Origin: Acidiferrobacterales bacterium
GTDB taxonomy: Bacteria > Pseudomonadota > Gammaproteobacteria > Arenicellales > JAJDZL01
Reading direction: 5' to 3'
Assembly (NCBI GenBank): GCA_028820695.1
Contig: JAPPIB010000026.1
Location: 1-47,533, forward strand
DNA length: 47,533 nt
The notes beneath the pieces were generated by a model. That model saw only the letters and a program-made list of their open reading frames with translations, did not search any database and was not told the DNA's origin. Below are positions 24,368 through 32,339 of the stretch, in pieces. The position numbers and the translations under genes were made by a program. Within the stretch, counting starts at the first letter, position 1. Each line of letters starts with the position of its first letter.

Positions 24368-27250
24368 ATGAAACTTGTTAGAAGCAGCGATAGTGGATCA
24401 GTATCCGGAATTGCCGCGATTGGTGAAGCTATCGATCGCCGAACGTTTCTGAAACGTTCCGGCGTCGCCCTAGGTGCGGGAGCTGCGGCCTCTGTGTTTG
24501 CGCCACAGTTGATGAGAAAAGCCCAGGCGGCCGCCGAAGGCTTCTCACCAATGGAAGGAGTGAACACGGAAATTCGCCGCAGTGTCTGTACGCACTGCTC
24601 CGTCGGATGCGGGGTTGTAGCCGAAGTTCAGAATGGAGTCTGGACCGGCCAGGAGCCAGATTTTGAGTCTCCGTTCAATCTCGGTTCGCACTGCTCGAAG
24701 GGCTCAACTGTCCGAGAGCATGGCATGGGCGAAAAGCGTCTTCGTTATCCTATGAAACTGGCCGGTGGCAAGTGGAAACGACTCAGCTGGGATGATGCGA
24801 TCAATGAGATCGGCGACCAGCTGCTGGAAATCCGCGAGCAATCCGGACCGGATTCAGTCTATTGGCTGGGTTCAGCCAAGCATAATAACGAGCAGGCGTA
24901 TCTTTTCCGCAAGATTGCAGCGATGTGGGGAACCAACAACGTTGACCATCAGGCGCGAATCTGTCATTCAACCACAGTCGCAGGTGTGGCAAACACCTGG
25001 GGCTACGGCGCGATGACGAACTCTTACAACGATATGCACAAGTCCAAGGCCATGTTCTTCATCGGCAGCAATGCCGCCGAAGCGCATCCGGTAGCGATGC
25101 AGCATATCCTGAGAGCCAAGGAAATGGGGTCCAAGATGATCGTTTGCGATCCTCGCTTCACCCGTACTGCCGCACACGCAGATCACTTCGTCCGGTTCCG
25201 ACCCGGTTCCGACGTGGCACTGATCTGGGGCGTGCTGTGGCACATCTTCGAGAACGGCTGGGAGGATAAGGAATATATCCGTCAGCGCGTGTACGGAATG
25301 GACGAGATTCGCCAAGAGGTCGCGAGATGGACACCTGAGGAGGTTGAGCGAGTGACCGGCACACCACCGGAAGTCGTCAAGCGGGCAGCTGAGATCATGA
25401 ATGAGAACCGACCGGGCACCATCGTATGGTGCATGGGCGGTACCCAGCACACGATCGGTAACAACAATACGCGTGCCTATTGCGTATTGCAGCTTGCGCT
25501 TGGCAATATCGGCAAATCCGGAGGCGGTGCCAACATCTTCCGTGGACATGACAATGTCCAGGGCGCCACCGACCTTGGCGTTCTTTCTCATACACTGCCA
25601 GGCTACTATGGGCTGTCCAACGGCGCATGGAAACACTGGTCACGTGTCTGGGATCTAGACCACGAATGGGTCAAGGGCCAGTTCGATGCCTCGGAAGTCG
25701 AAGGCGACGGAGGCAAGCCGGTCCATCCCATGAACTACAAAGGCATCCCCGTATCACGCTGGATCGACGGAATCCTTGAGGACAAGGACAACATCGGTCA
25801 GAGAGACAACGTTCGCGCAATGATCTACATGGGTCATGCGGTGAACAGTCAGACACGTGGTCCGGAGATGAAAAAGGCAATGGAAATGCTGGACCTTATG
25901 GTGATTGTGGATCCACATCCGACCCATGCAGCTGTGATGAACGATCGCACGGACGGCATTTACCTGCTGCCGGCGGCGACACAGTTTGAGACCTACGGCT
26001 CAGTAACCGCATCGAACCGCTCGATTCAGTGGCGCGATAAGATTATTGATCCGGTGTGGGAGTCACTGCCTGACCATACCATTCTCTACAAGCTGTCGAA
26101 GAAACTCGGGTTTCATCGGGAGTTTACCAAGAATATCAAGGTCAACAACGACGAACCGCTGATCGAAGACGTGACCCGGGAAATCAACCGGGGCATGTGG
26201 ACGATCGGTTACACCGGTCAGAGCCCGGAACGTCTCAAGCTTCACATGGCAAACAAAGGCACGTTCAACACCACCACGCTGAAAGCCGAAGGCGGACCGG
26301 CGAACGGTGATTACTACGGCATGCCTTGGCCGTGCTGGGGTAACCCCGAAATGGGTCACCCTGGAACGCCGGTGCTTTACAACACCGAATTGCCAGTAGC
26401 TGAAGGTGGTCTTTGCTTCCGCGCCAGATTCGGAACTGAACGCGATGGAGTCAATCTCCTCGCCGAGGATTCGTATCCGGTCGGTTCGGAAATCCAGGAC
26501 GGTCATCCTGAATTCACCGACAAGCTGCTCAAGCAACTCGGCTGGTGGAATGACCTGACTGACGATGAGAAACTTGCTGCAGAAGGCAAAAACTGGAAAA
26601 CCGACCTGTCAGGCGGAATCCAAAGGGTCGCCATAGCCCATGGCTGCGCACCCTTCGGCAACGCCAAGGCACGCTCGATTGTCTGGACTTTCCCGGATGC
26701 GGTTCCGATCCATCGTGAGCCTCTGTATACTCCCGACAGGGAACTGGCAGAGAAATATCCGACCTATGCGGACAGGAAACGCTTCTATCGACTGCCCACG
26801 CGTTATGCTTCAATCCAGGCCGAAGACGTGTCCGGCGAGTATCCACTGATTCTAACCAGTGGAAGACTCGTTGAATACGAAGGCGGCGGAGAAGAGCAAC
26901 GTTCCAATCCATGGCTTGCTGAACTGCAGCAGGACATGTTTGTCGAGGTCAATCCCAAGGATGCCAACGACAGTGGAATTCGCGATGGCCAGATGGTCTG
27001 GATCATGACACCGGAAGGTGCCAAGATACTTGTGAAGACCATGGTAACTAGGCGCGTGGCTCCCGGAGTCTTGTTTACACCCTTCCACTTCGGTGGTTGG
27101 TTCCAGGGCAAGGACCTGGTGGACAAGTATCCGGCAGGAACCGCTCCTTACGTCCGGGGTGAAGCTTGCAATACAGCATTCACCTATGGTTATGACTCAG
27201 TAACACAAATGCAGGAGTCGAAAGTCACTCTCTGCAAACTCAGCACCTAG
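24368..27250 (+). CDS. fdhA: Periplasmic formate dehydrogenase alpha (catalytic) subunit, Cys form
   Basis: This 960-residue bis-MGD molybdo/tungstoenzyme oxidises formate to CO2. A twin-arginine signal DRRTFLKRSG (24-25) shows export. A [4Fe-4S] site follows with C74, C77, C81 and C109 in CTHCSVGCG. The metal ligand is Cys199 in QARICHSTTVAG, encoded by TGT, so this enzyme does not need selenocysteine; the neighbouring His200 is the conserved partner. The C-terminal molydopterin-binding domain includes LTSGRLVEYEGGGE. An AGGAGG site precedes the ATG. It is followed by the beta subunit after 16 bases. The length fits FDH3-type enzymes. Confidence 0.97.
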   Translation: MKLVRSSDSGSVSGIAAIGEAIDRRTFLKRSGVALGAGAAASVFAPQLMRKAQAAAEGFSPMEGVNTEIRRSVCTHCSVGCGVVAEVQNGVWTGQEPDFESPFNLGSHCSKGSTVREHGMGEKRLRYPMKLAGGKWKRLSWDDAINEIGDQLLEIREQSGPDSVYWLGSAKHNNEQAYLFRKIAAMWGTNNVDHQARICHSTTVAGVANTWGYGAMTNSYNDMHKSKAMFFIGSNAAEAHPVAMQHILRAKEMGSKMIVCDPRFTRTAAHADHFVRFRPGSDVALIWGVLWHIFENGWEDKEYIRQRVYGMDEIRQEVARWTPEEVERVTGTPPEVVKRAAEIMNENRPGTIVWCMGGTQHTIGNNNTRAYCVLQLALGNIGKSGGGANIFRGHDNVQGATDLGVLSHTLPGYYGLSNGAWKHWSRVWDLDHEWVKGQFDASEVEGDGGKPVHPMNYKGIPVSRWIDGILEDKDNIGQRDNVRAMIYMGHAVNSQTRGPEMKKAMEMLDLMVIVDPHPTHAAVMNDRTDGIYLLPAATQFETYGSVTASNRSIQWRDKIIDPVWESLPDHTILYKLSKKLGFHREFTKNIKVNNDEPLIEDVTREINRGMWTIGYTGQSPERLKLHMANKGTFNTTTLKAEGGPANGDYYGMPWPCWGNPEMGHPGTPVLYNTELPVAEGGLCFRARFGTERDGVNLLAEDSYPVGSEIQDGHPEFTDKLLKQLGWWNDLTDDEKLAAEGKNWKTDLSGGIQRVAIAHGCAPFGNAKARSIVWTFPDAVPIHREPLYTPDRELAEKYPTYADRKRFYRLPTRYASIQAEDVSGEYPLILTSGRLVEYEGGGEEQRSNPWLAELQQDMFVEVNPKDANDSGIRDGQMVWIMTPEGAKILVKTMVTRRVAPGVLFTPFHFGGWFQGKDLVDKYPAGTAPYVRGEACNTAFTYGYDSVTQMQESKVTLCKLST

Positions 27251-27266
27251 CTAGGAGGTTATCAAA

Positions 27267-27854
27267 ATGGCAAGAATGAAATTTCTTTGTGATGCCGAGC
27301 GGTGCATTGAGTGTAACGCTTGTGTTACTGCCTGCAAAAACGAAAATGAGGTCCCCTGGGGCGTAAATCGCCGCCGCGTCGTAGTGCTCGGCGATGGCGA
27401 GCCCGGTGAGAAATCAATTTCGGTTGCTTGTATGCACTGCACCGATGCTCCTTGTGCGGCGGTATGCCCAGTCGATTGTTTTTACACAACCGACGACGGG
27501 ATCGTACTGCATGACAAGGATCTATGCATCGGCTGCGGCTATTGCTTCTATGCGTGTCCTTTCGGCGCGCCGCAGTATCCGCAGCAGCAGGCGTTTGGAG
27601 TACGCGGGAAAATGGACAAATGCACATTCTGTGCAGGTGGTCCTCTGGCAGACAATTCGGATGCGGAATACAAGATGTATGGACGCAATCGGATTGCTGA
27701 AGGCAAACTTCCGCTATGCGCCGAAATGTGTGCCACCAAGGCACTCATTGCCGGTGATGGCGATATCATTGCCGACATCTACCGCGAGCGTATTCTGCAA
27801 CGTGGAACACGTCCTCAAACCTGGGGATGGGAAACAGCTTATCCAGCTGGATAA
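27267..27854 (+). CDS. fdhB: Formate dehydrogenase FDH3 beta subunit (four [4Fe-4S])
   Basis: The 195-residue protein carries electrons from the alpha subunit to the membrane cytochrome. Four cysteine groups are visible: CIECNACVTACKN, CMHCTDAPCAAVCP, CIGCGYCFYACPFG and CTFC with a later C-A-E-M-C. There is no signal peptide, as usual for beta subunits that are exported as passengers of the TAT-bearing alpha subunit. Unlike E. coli FdnH it has no C-terminal membrane anchor, which fits the shorter FDH3 type. An AGGAGG lies upstream of the ATG. A strong hairpin follows 13 bases after the stop. Confidence 0.96.
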   Translation: MARMKFLCDAERCIECNACVTACKNENEVPWGVNRRRVVVLGDGEPGEKSISVACMHCTDAPCAAVCPVDCFYTTDDGIVLHDKDLCIGCGYCFYACPFGAPQYPQQQAFGVRGKMDKCTFCAGGPLADNSDAEYKMYGRNRIAEGKLPLCAEMCATKALIAGDGDIIADIYRERILQRGTRPQTWGWETAYPAG

Positions 27855-27867
27855 AATGGAGATTGTG

Positions 27868-27892
27868 AAAAGGGGGAGCCATTCCCCCTTTT
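27868..27892 (+). terminator. Perfect 10-bp hairpin with T-tract after fdhB
   Basis: AAAAGGGGGA-GCCAT-TCCCCCTTTT forms a perfect stem closed by a 5-base loop and ending in TTTT. It lies inside the FDH operon, between fdhB and the lipoprotein/gamma genes, so it may attenuate transcription or protect the 3' end of the alpha-beta message rather than end the operon fully. Confidence 0.7.
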
Positions 27893-27964
27893 CCTATCCT
27901 TCGGACTAAGTTGAAATAGTTGAATTACTGAAACGAACAAACATTTTTTTGGAGCAGTATAGAT

Positions 27965-28156
27965 ATGCGTAAAAAGCTTTTTCTGTCAATAGTGGTTCTC
28001 TTCGGATCGTTGGTTCTTGCCGGATGCCTGGATGACTATGAGGTTACACTTCATGAGCCAGCTGTCTACAAAGGACCTGCAGACCCGTTAGTCGATAAGG
28101 GCTCTCAGATCAGCATGCTTCAGGAACGCTTCAATACTGTTCAGACCGACCGATGA
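27965..28156 (+). CDS. Small lipoprotein between FDH beta and gamma genes
   Basis: This 63-residue protein has a lipoprotein signal: basic start MRKK, a hydrophobic stretch and the lipobox LAGC, with Cys at about residue 21. The mature part is only about 42 residues, with EPAVYKGPADPLVDK and a terminal ERFNTVQTDR. No catalytic motif is seen. Asp-Asp follows soon after the Cys, which in E. coli terms hints at inner-membrane retention. Its place between the beta and gamma genes suggests a small anchoring or assembly factor of the formate dehydrogenase complex, which is inference. TTGGAGCA-like spacing upstream provides a plausible ribosome binding site. Confidence 0.8.
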   Translation: MRKKLFLSIVVLFGSLVLAGCLDDYEVTLHEPAVYKGPADPLVDKGSQISMLQERFNTVQTDR

Positions 28157-28269
28157 CATTCTGTCGGAACAACAAGCGTTCACTGAAACGAATAATTACA
28201 AAAATCACTATTGATTCATATTGTTAACTGACTTTCTTAAGGTTATCATTTAGAATAGGAGTTATTTAG

Positions 28270-29382
28270 ATGGCAAAGCCAATTAGAAATTCAAAAACCG
28301 CGACATCCAAAAGGTTCCGTTGGATGGCCTGGAGTTTTGCGTTCATACTGTTTTGCGCAATGGCTCTGCCGATGACCGGTTATCTTTTTTCTGAATCCCA
28401 AACCACCCTGCAAGCTCAGGCAACCGGCAGCGAAGCCAACCAGAGATCCGAGTTTTGGCGCGTTGTCCGCGAAGGCGGCAGTGGCTATTCTTCCGTCGTC
28501 AGCAATGACGTAAACATCGAAACGAATGTGCTTTACAACACGACCGGCCAGAACTGGCGGGAATTGAGAAATGGCCTGATCGCCAATTATGGTGGTTGGT
28601 TCCTATTCCTCGTGGTCGTTTCCATACTCTTGTTCTATTCGTTCAGAGGACGGGTTGAACTCGCTGAACCCGCTTCCGGAAGGCGGGTGAAACGATGGAC
28701 TGGATTGGAACGAACACTGCATTGGTATACAGCGGTGCTGTTCATCTGCCTGGCCATTTCGGGACTCAGCCTGCTGTTCGGACGGGTTTTGCTGATTCCT
28801 CTATTCGGGCCGCAGAACTACGCCCTATGGGCAAGTTTCTCCATCAACATCCACAATACTCTCGGGCCGTTTTTCGCAATCGGTCCCTTGCTGATGTTTA
28901 TCTTGTGGATTCGCCATAACCTGCCAGGCAAGGGTGACTTCAGCTGGCTGATGCAAGGTGGAGGGATTATCGGCAACAGGCATCCAAGTGCAGACAAGGC
29001 CAATGCGGGAGAAAAAATCTGGTTCTGGATCGTGATGCTGATCGGGCTGGTCCTGGTCTGTGTGTCCGGGTTCACACTGATCGGCTGGGTGCAGGAGTAC
29101 TTTGGCGTGGCGAATACCCGGGAACTCGCACAGCTCATGCATGTCGTACATACCATAAGCGCCCTTCTGTGGATCGCTATTTTCGTCGGTCACGCTTACA
29201 TCGGCACAATTGGAAGCGAAGGCTCAATCGATGCAATGTCCAAAGGTCATGTCAGTGTCGAATGGGCGAAGCAGCATCATGATATCTGGTACGAAAAGGT
29301 AAAGGACACTGCCGAAATGCCAGGCGATCCCGAAACCGGAACGGCTGGTACAGGAGAATCGACTGCCTCACCAAGCGGTTGA
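28270..29382 (+). CDS. fdhC: Formate dehydrogenase gamma subunit (cytochrome b)
   Basis: This 370-residue membrane cytochrome passes electrons from formate to the quinone pool. An N-terminal hydrophobic segment (about 17-40) is followed by a periplasmic stretch of about 65 residues, including NVLYNTTGQNWRELRNG, a hallmark of this gamma family. Then come about four membrane helices with histidines for two b hemes: LERTLHWYTAVLF, INIHNTLGPFF, and MHVVHTISALLWIAIFVGHAYIG near the C-terminus. A TAGGAG site precedes the ATG. A rho-independent terminator follows, so this is the last gene of the formate dehydrogenase operon. Confidence 0.95.
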   Translation: MAKPIRNSKTATSKRFRWMAWSFAFILFCAMALPMTGYLFSESQTTLQAQATGSEANQRSEFWRVVREGGSGYSSVVSNDVNIETNVLYNTTGQNWRELRNGLIANYGGWFLFLVVVSILLFYSFRGRVELAEPASGRRVKRWTGLERTLHWYTAVLFICLAISGLSLLFGRVLLIPLFGPQNYALWASFSINIHNTLGPFFAIGPLLMFILWIRHNLPGKGDFSWLMQGGGIIGNRHPSADKANAGEKIWFWIVMLIGLVLVCVSGFTLIGWVQEYFGVANTRELAQLMHVVHTISALLWIAIFVGHAYIGTIGSEGSIDAMSKGHVSVEWAKQHHDIWYEKVKDTAEMPGDPETGTAGTGESTASPSG

Positions 29383-29406
29383 AAGTTCCGAAACGTTCAT
29401 TGAATG

Positions 29407-29441
29407 CGCATCTTGGGTGATTTGCCCAAGATGCGTTTTTT
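29407..29441 (+). terminator. Rho-independent terminator after fdhC
   Basis: CGCATCTTGGG and CCCAAGATGCG form a perfect 11-bp stem with a 7-base loop, followed by six T residues. It lies 25 bases after the gamma-subunit stop and is a textbook terminator for the formate dehydrogenase operon. Confidence 0.9.
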
Positions 29442-29555
29442 ATGCAATGGAATCCCGCTTAGAGTATCGCCGAAACTGAACATGCTCAAAGGACCCGCAA
29501 TCAGGTGACTTTCGAATAAATACGTTCATCATCCTCAAACCCCAATTCGAGAATT

Positions 29556-30137
29556 ATGAAAAGATTTCCGAAATTTGTTAGAGACAGCATGGACTACACC
29601 GGGTCGTGCGTGACCTGCATACCGGTCAAATTCGACTCAGATGAATGGGAGTCTGCAATATTCTTTCAAGTCGGCGGATCTGAAAGCAAGCATGACCGTC
29701 GCATTCTCACCCGAACACAAAATGCAGTGCCGGTGGCGATCGAAACTGATGTAATCAAACACAATTCGGCTGCTGTTGTCGTCATCCGGATTGAGGTCTT
29801 CACTGACGAACTCGACCCCCTGGCCGGCGAGATTCTCTTGACTCCGGGAGAGACTGCCACCCATTTTGAGACATTGAAGCTACTGACAACCCAGTCCATC
29901 CTTCGTTGGTTCTTTTCGGATGCTGCTTACTGGGTGATTCATAACCAGCAAAATCAGTTGGGACCCGCTGAACATGCCGCATTCCAGGAAGATCTGGATG
30001 AAGCTACACAACATGACGCCATGGTCCGACTGACAGGCCAATACGATGTGGAAAGTGCCTTGCGCGAAGTCGTATCACATTATGAATTCAGATCAGTCAC
30101 ATCAAATCCCTACGCAGGCAATACCACTGTCCAATAA
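29556..30137 (+). CDS. Hypothetical protein, first gene of the ankyrin/Rieske unit
   Basis: I do not recognise this 193-residue protein. It has no signal peptide or membrane segment. An SCVTC cysteine pair lies near residue 13-17, the middle contains alternating hydrophobic strands (AAVVVIRIEVF), and the C-terminal third looks helical. The ATG at 29556 is the first in the frame, and codon usage resembles the neighbours. The stop is 7 bases before the ankyrin gene start, so the two are probably cotranscribed. It could be a cytoplasmic maturation factor for the exported partners, but nothing in the sequence shows that. Confidence 0.7.
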   Translation: MKRFPKFVRDSMDYTGSCVTCIPVKFDSDEWESAIFFQVGGSESKHDRRILTRTQNAVPVAIETDVIKHNSAAVVVIRIEVFTDELDPLAGEILLTPGETATHFETLKLLTTQSILRWFFSDAAYWVIHNQQNQLGPAEHAAFQEDLDEATQHDAMVRLTGQYDVESALREVVSHYEFRSVTSNPYAGNTTVQ

Positions 30138-30144
30138 GCCGCAC

Positions 30145-30912
30145 ATGAGTCTTAGGGCATTCAATTTATGGCTTTGGCCGGCATTATTGCTGGGTTTTGT
30201 CAGTGCCTCAACTCAAGCGGATCAGGTGGCATTCATCAAAGCACTGAAGACTGAGGATATGAAAACTGCATATAGCCTGCTGGGCTATGTCGATGACGTC
30301 AATCGACCACTTGATGACGGACGTACTGCCCTGATGCTCGCATCAAAATTTGGCATGAAGGAAATGGTCGGCGATCTGATTCGGGCCGGTGCAGATGTCA
30401 ATGCCCGCAATCACAATGGCGGGACGGCTCTGATGTACTCCGCCATTCGCGGTGATGAGGCGACTGTTGATATTCTCCTTCAACGAGGGGCAAGCGTCAA
30501 TCTCACGGCGAAATTCGGTTGGTCCGCCCTGATGGTCGCGTCGGCCAAAGGCCATGCTGTGATTGTCAGGAAACTGGTCAACTCGGGGGCGGATGTCAAT
30601 AGTCGGGACGTCTATCATTGGACCCCGTTGATGCGGGCTTCATTCGCCGGCTACGCAGAAGCTGTGAGTGAACTGCTCGCGCATCCCCTTACAGATGTCA
30701 ATGCAGGCGATGAGAATGAAGCCTCTGCACTGCATCATGCTGCAACCAACGGTCACAAGGATGTCGTCAGAGTCTTGCTGGATCACTGTGCACGGATGTC
30801 AGTCAAAGACAAATTCGGATGGAGTCCACTCGATCGGGCCATTGCGAATGAGGACGAACTGATCGTGGAAATACTTCGCGACTACGAATCCCATCAAACG
30901 AAATGCCAATGA
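30145..30912 (+). CDS. Exported ankyrin-repeat protein
   Basis: The 255-residue protein begins with a signal peptide (hydrophobic LWLWPALLLGFVSA, cleavage expected after TQA), which decides the ATG at 30145 over in-frame starts at 30046 and 30082. Five to six ankyrin repeats follow, with typical TALMLASKFG, GTALMYSAIRG, SALMVASAKGH, TPLMRASFAGY and SALHHAATNGH helices and GADVNAR-like turns. It should therefore be periplasmic and act in protein-protein binding. Pseudomonas AnkB is a known exported ankyrin protein, needed for a catalase. Here the partner may be the Rieske-like protein whose gene overlaps the 3' end by 10 bases. Confidence 0.88.
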   Translation: MSLRAFNLWLWPALLLGFVSASTQADQVAFIKALKTEDMKTAYSLLGYVDDVNRPLDDGRTALMLASKFGMKEMVGDLIRAGADVNARNHNGGTALMYSAIRGDEATVDILLQRGASVNLTAKFGWSALMVASAKGHAVIVRKLVNSGADVNSRDVYHWTPLMRASFAGYAEAVSELLAHPLTDVNAGDENEASALHHAATNGHKDVVRVLLDHCARMSVKDKFGWSPLDRAIANEDELIVEILRDYESHQTKCQ

Positions 30913-31643
30913 ATAAGACATCCCGACGAGGCTTTTTCAAGGTTTGTGGTTCTTACCTGGCGGCTCTCGCTGCCTGGCATCCAACCGCCACCAATGCTGC
31001 GGCAACACCAAATTACTACAGCCGTGCTCTATTGATGCGCAACGGCATCCCGATGTCGTCATCGGATTTCCTGCCAGGACAGGTTTTTGTGTTCAACTAT
31101 CCCTATGTTGCAACCCCCTGCATGGTCTTCAATCTCGGAAAGACAGTCGATCAGAGAGTCAAACTGTCGACTGTCGATCAGGATCCGTACGTCTGGTCTG
31201 GCGGTGCAGGGCCTTCGCAATCCATTGTCGCATACTCGGCAATCTGCGCTCACAAAATGACTTATCCTGCAAAAAATGCGAGTTTCATAAATTACCGACA
31301 TTCCAAAGTCGTATTTTTCGACGAGCAAAGAAGACGCCAGGAGCGCGAGAAAATCATCTATTGCTGCTCGGAGCGAAGTGTGTATGATCCGGCGAAAGGG
31401 GCAAAGGTAATCGGCGGGCCGGCTCCCCAGCCACTTGCATCAATCCTGATCGAATATGACAGTTCCGAAGACAATTACTATGTCGTCGGTACCGCAGGAG
31501 GCGAGAAGTTTGATGAATTCCTGAACTCTTTCGAATTCCGTCTGCAGCTGGACTTCAAGATCCTGGATGTGAGAAAACCCGTTTCGGAAAAAGTGGAGTT
31601 GCTGACTGCCGAAGAATATTCGCATGTCATCGTTCACTGCTGA
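30903..31643 (+). CDS. TAT-exported Rieske-like protein with altered ligands
   Basis: The 246-residue protein starts with a twin-arginine signal (SRRGFFKVCG, Arg8-Arg9) and an Ala-rich segment. In the middle is a Rieske-like fold pattern: first motif C115-A-H117, then C154-C155-S-E157 followed by R-S-V-Y-D and GGPAPQPL, which matches the C-x-x-H-G-S-x-Y/F-D and G-P-A-P-x-P-L of Rieske proteins. The second His ligand is replaced by Glu157, and both disulfide Cys positions are missing. It may bind a [2Fe-2S] cluster differently or not at all. It is cotranscribed with the ankyrin gene (10-bp overlap). Exact function unknown. Confidence 0.75.
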   Translation: MPMNKTSRRGFFKVCGSYLAALAAWHPTATNAAATPNYYSRALLMRNGIPMSSSDFLPGQVFVFNYPYVATPCMVFNLGKTVDQRVKLSTVDQDPYVWSGGAGPSQSIVAYSAICAHKMTYPAKNASFINYRHSKVVFFDEQRRRQEREKIIYCCSERSVYDPAKGAKVIGGPAPQPLASILIEYDSSEDNYYVVGTAGGEKFDEFLNSFEFRLQLDFKILDVRKPVSEKVELLTAEEYSHVIVHC

Positions 31644-31655
31644 ACACCTGCACAA

Positions 31656-32339
31656 TCAGGATTCTTCTCTCAAAACTCCATTTTCAAGTCTGAAAATCCG
31701 GGTCATCGCATTGGCAAGTTGCAAGTCATGCGTCGCAACGACCAACGCAACGTTCAAATCACGGTCCAGTTCTACCATCATGTTCTGGACGACTTTGGCA
31801 TTGTGACGGTCAATGTTCCCGGTCGGCTCATCAGCAAGCAGGCATAGGGGCCTTATAATCAGTGCTCTGGCAATTGCCACCCGCTGACGCTCCCCACCGG
31901 ACAACTCTCCTGGCTTATGGTTGAGACGGTTCGAGAGATTCACCCGTTCGAGCAACTCTATCGCCTCGCGCCTTATCTGTTCGGTCGAAAGCTTTCTTAC
32001 CATCAAGGGAATCATCACGTTTTCCAGTGCCGTGAATTCCGGCAACAGGTGATGAAACTGGTAGACAAAGCCCAGTGTCTCATTGCGCAGCCTGCCCCGT
32101 TCGGACTCGCTCAACTGCGATAGATTCCGACCATTGAGTGAGACAGTCCCAGCGGTTGGAACATCCAGGCCGGCCAACAGATGCAGCAAGGTGCTTTTCC
32201 CGGTTCCCGATGAACCAACTATCGCAATCTGCTCACCTTTGTCAATCTGAAGATCGACTCCATCAAGCACACTGACATCGAGCGTTCCCTGCTGGTAGAC
32301 TTTAGTGACACCATCGGCCGACAACACTGTATCAGTCAT
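31656..32339 (-). CDS. lolD: Lipoprotein-releasing ABC transporter ATP-binding protein
   Basis: LolD powers extraction of outer-membrane lipoproteins from the inner membrane for transfer to LolA. The 227-residue protein has Walker A GSSGTGKST, the Q-loop region, signature LSGGERQR, Walker B LLADEPTGNID and the switch His in ATHD. I chose the ATG at 32339, which overlaps the end of the permease gene by 8 bases; the frame is open to 32402, but that part is inside the permease gene. It ends the prfB-lysS-lolC/E-lolD run and converges on the Rieske-like gene. Confidence 0.95.
   Translation of the reverse strand: MTDTVLSADGVTKVYQQGTLDVSVLDGVDLQIDKGEQIAIVGSSGTGKSTLLHLLAGLDVPTAGTVSLNGRNLSQLSESERGRLRNETLGFVYQFHHLLPEFTALENVMIPLMVRKLSTEQIRREAIELLERVNLSNRLNHKPGELSGGERQRVAIARALIIRPLCLLADEPTGNIDRHNAKVVQNMMVELDRDLNVALVVATHDLQLANAMTRIFRLENGVLREES

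Noticed and set aside
24962..24964. Selenocysteine codon in formate dehydrogenase alpha
   Set aside because: The active-site codon is TGT (Cys), the frame has no internal TGA and no SECIS-like need arises.
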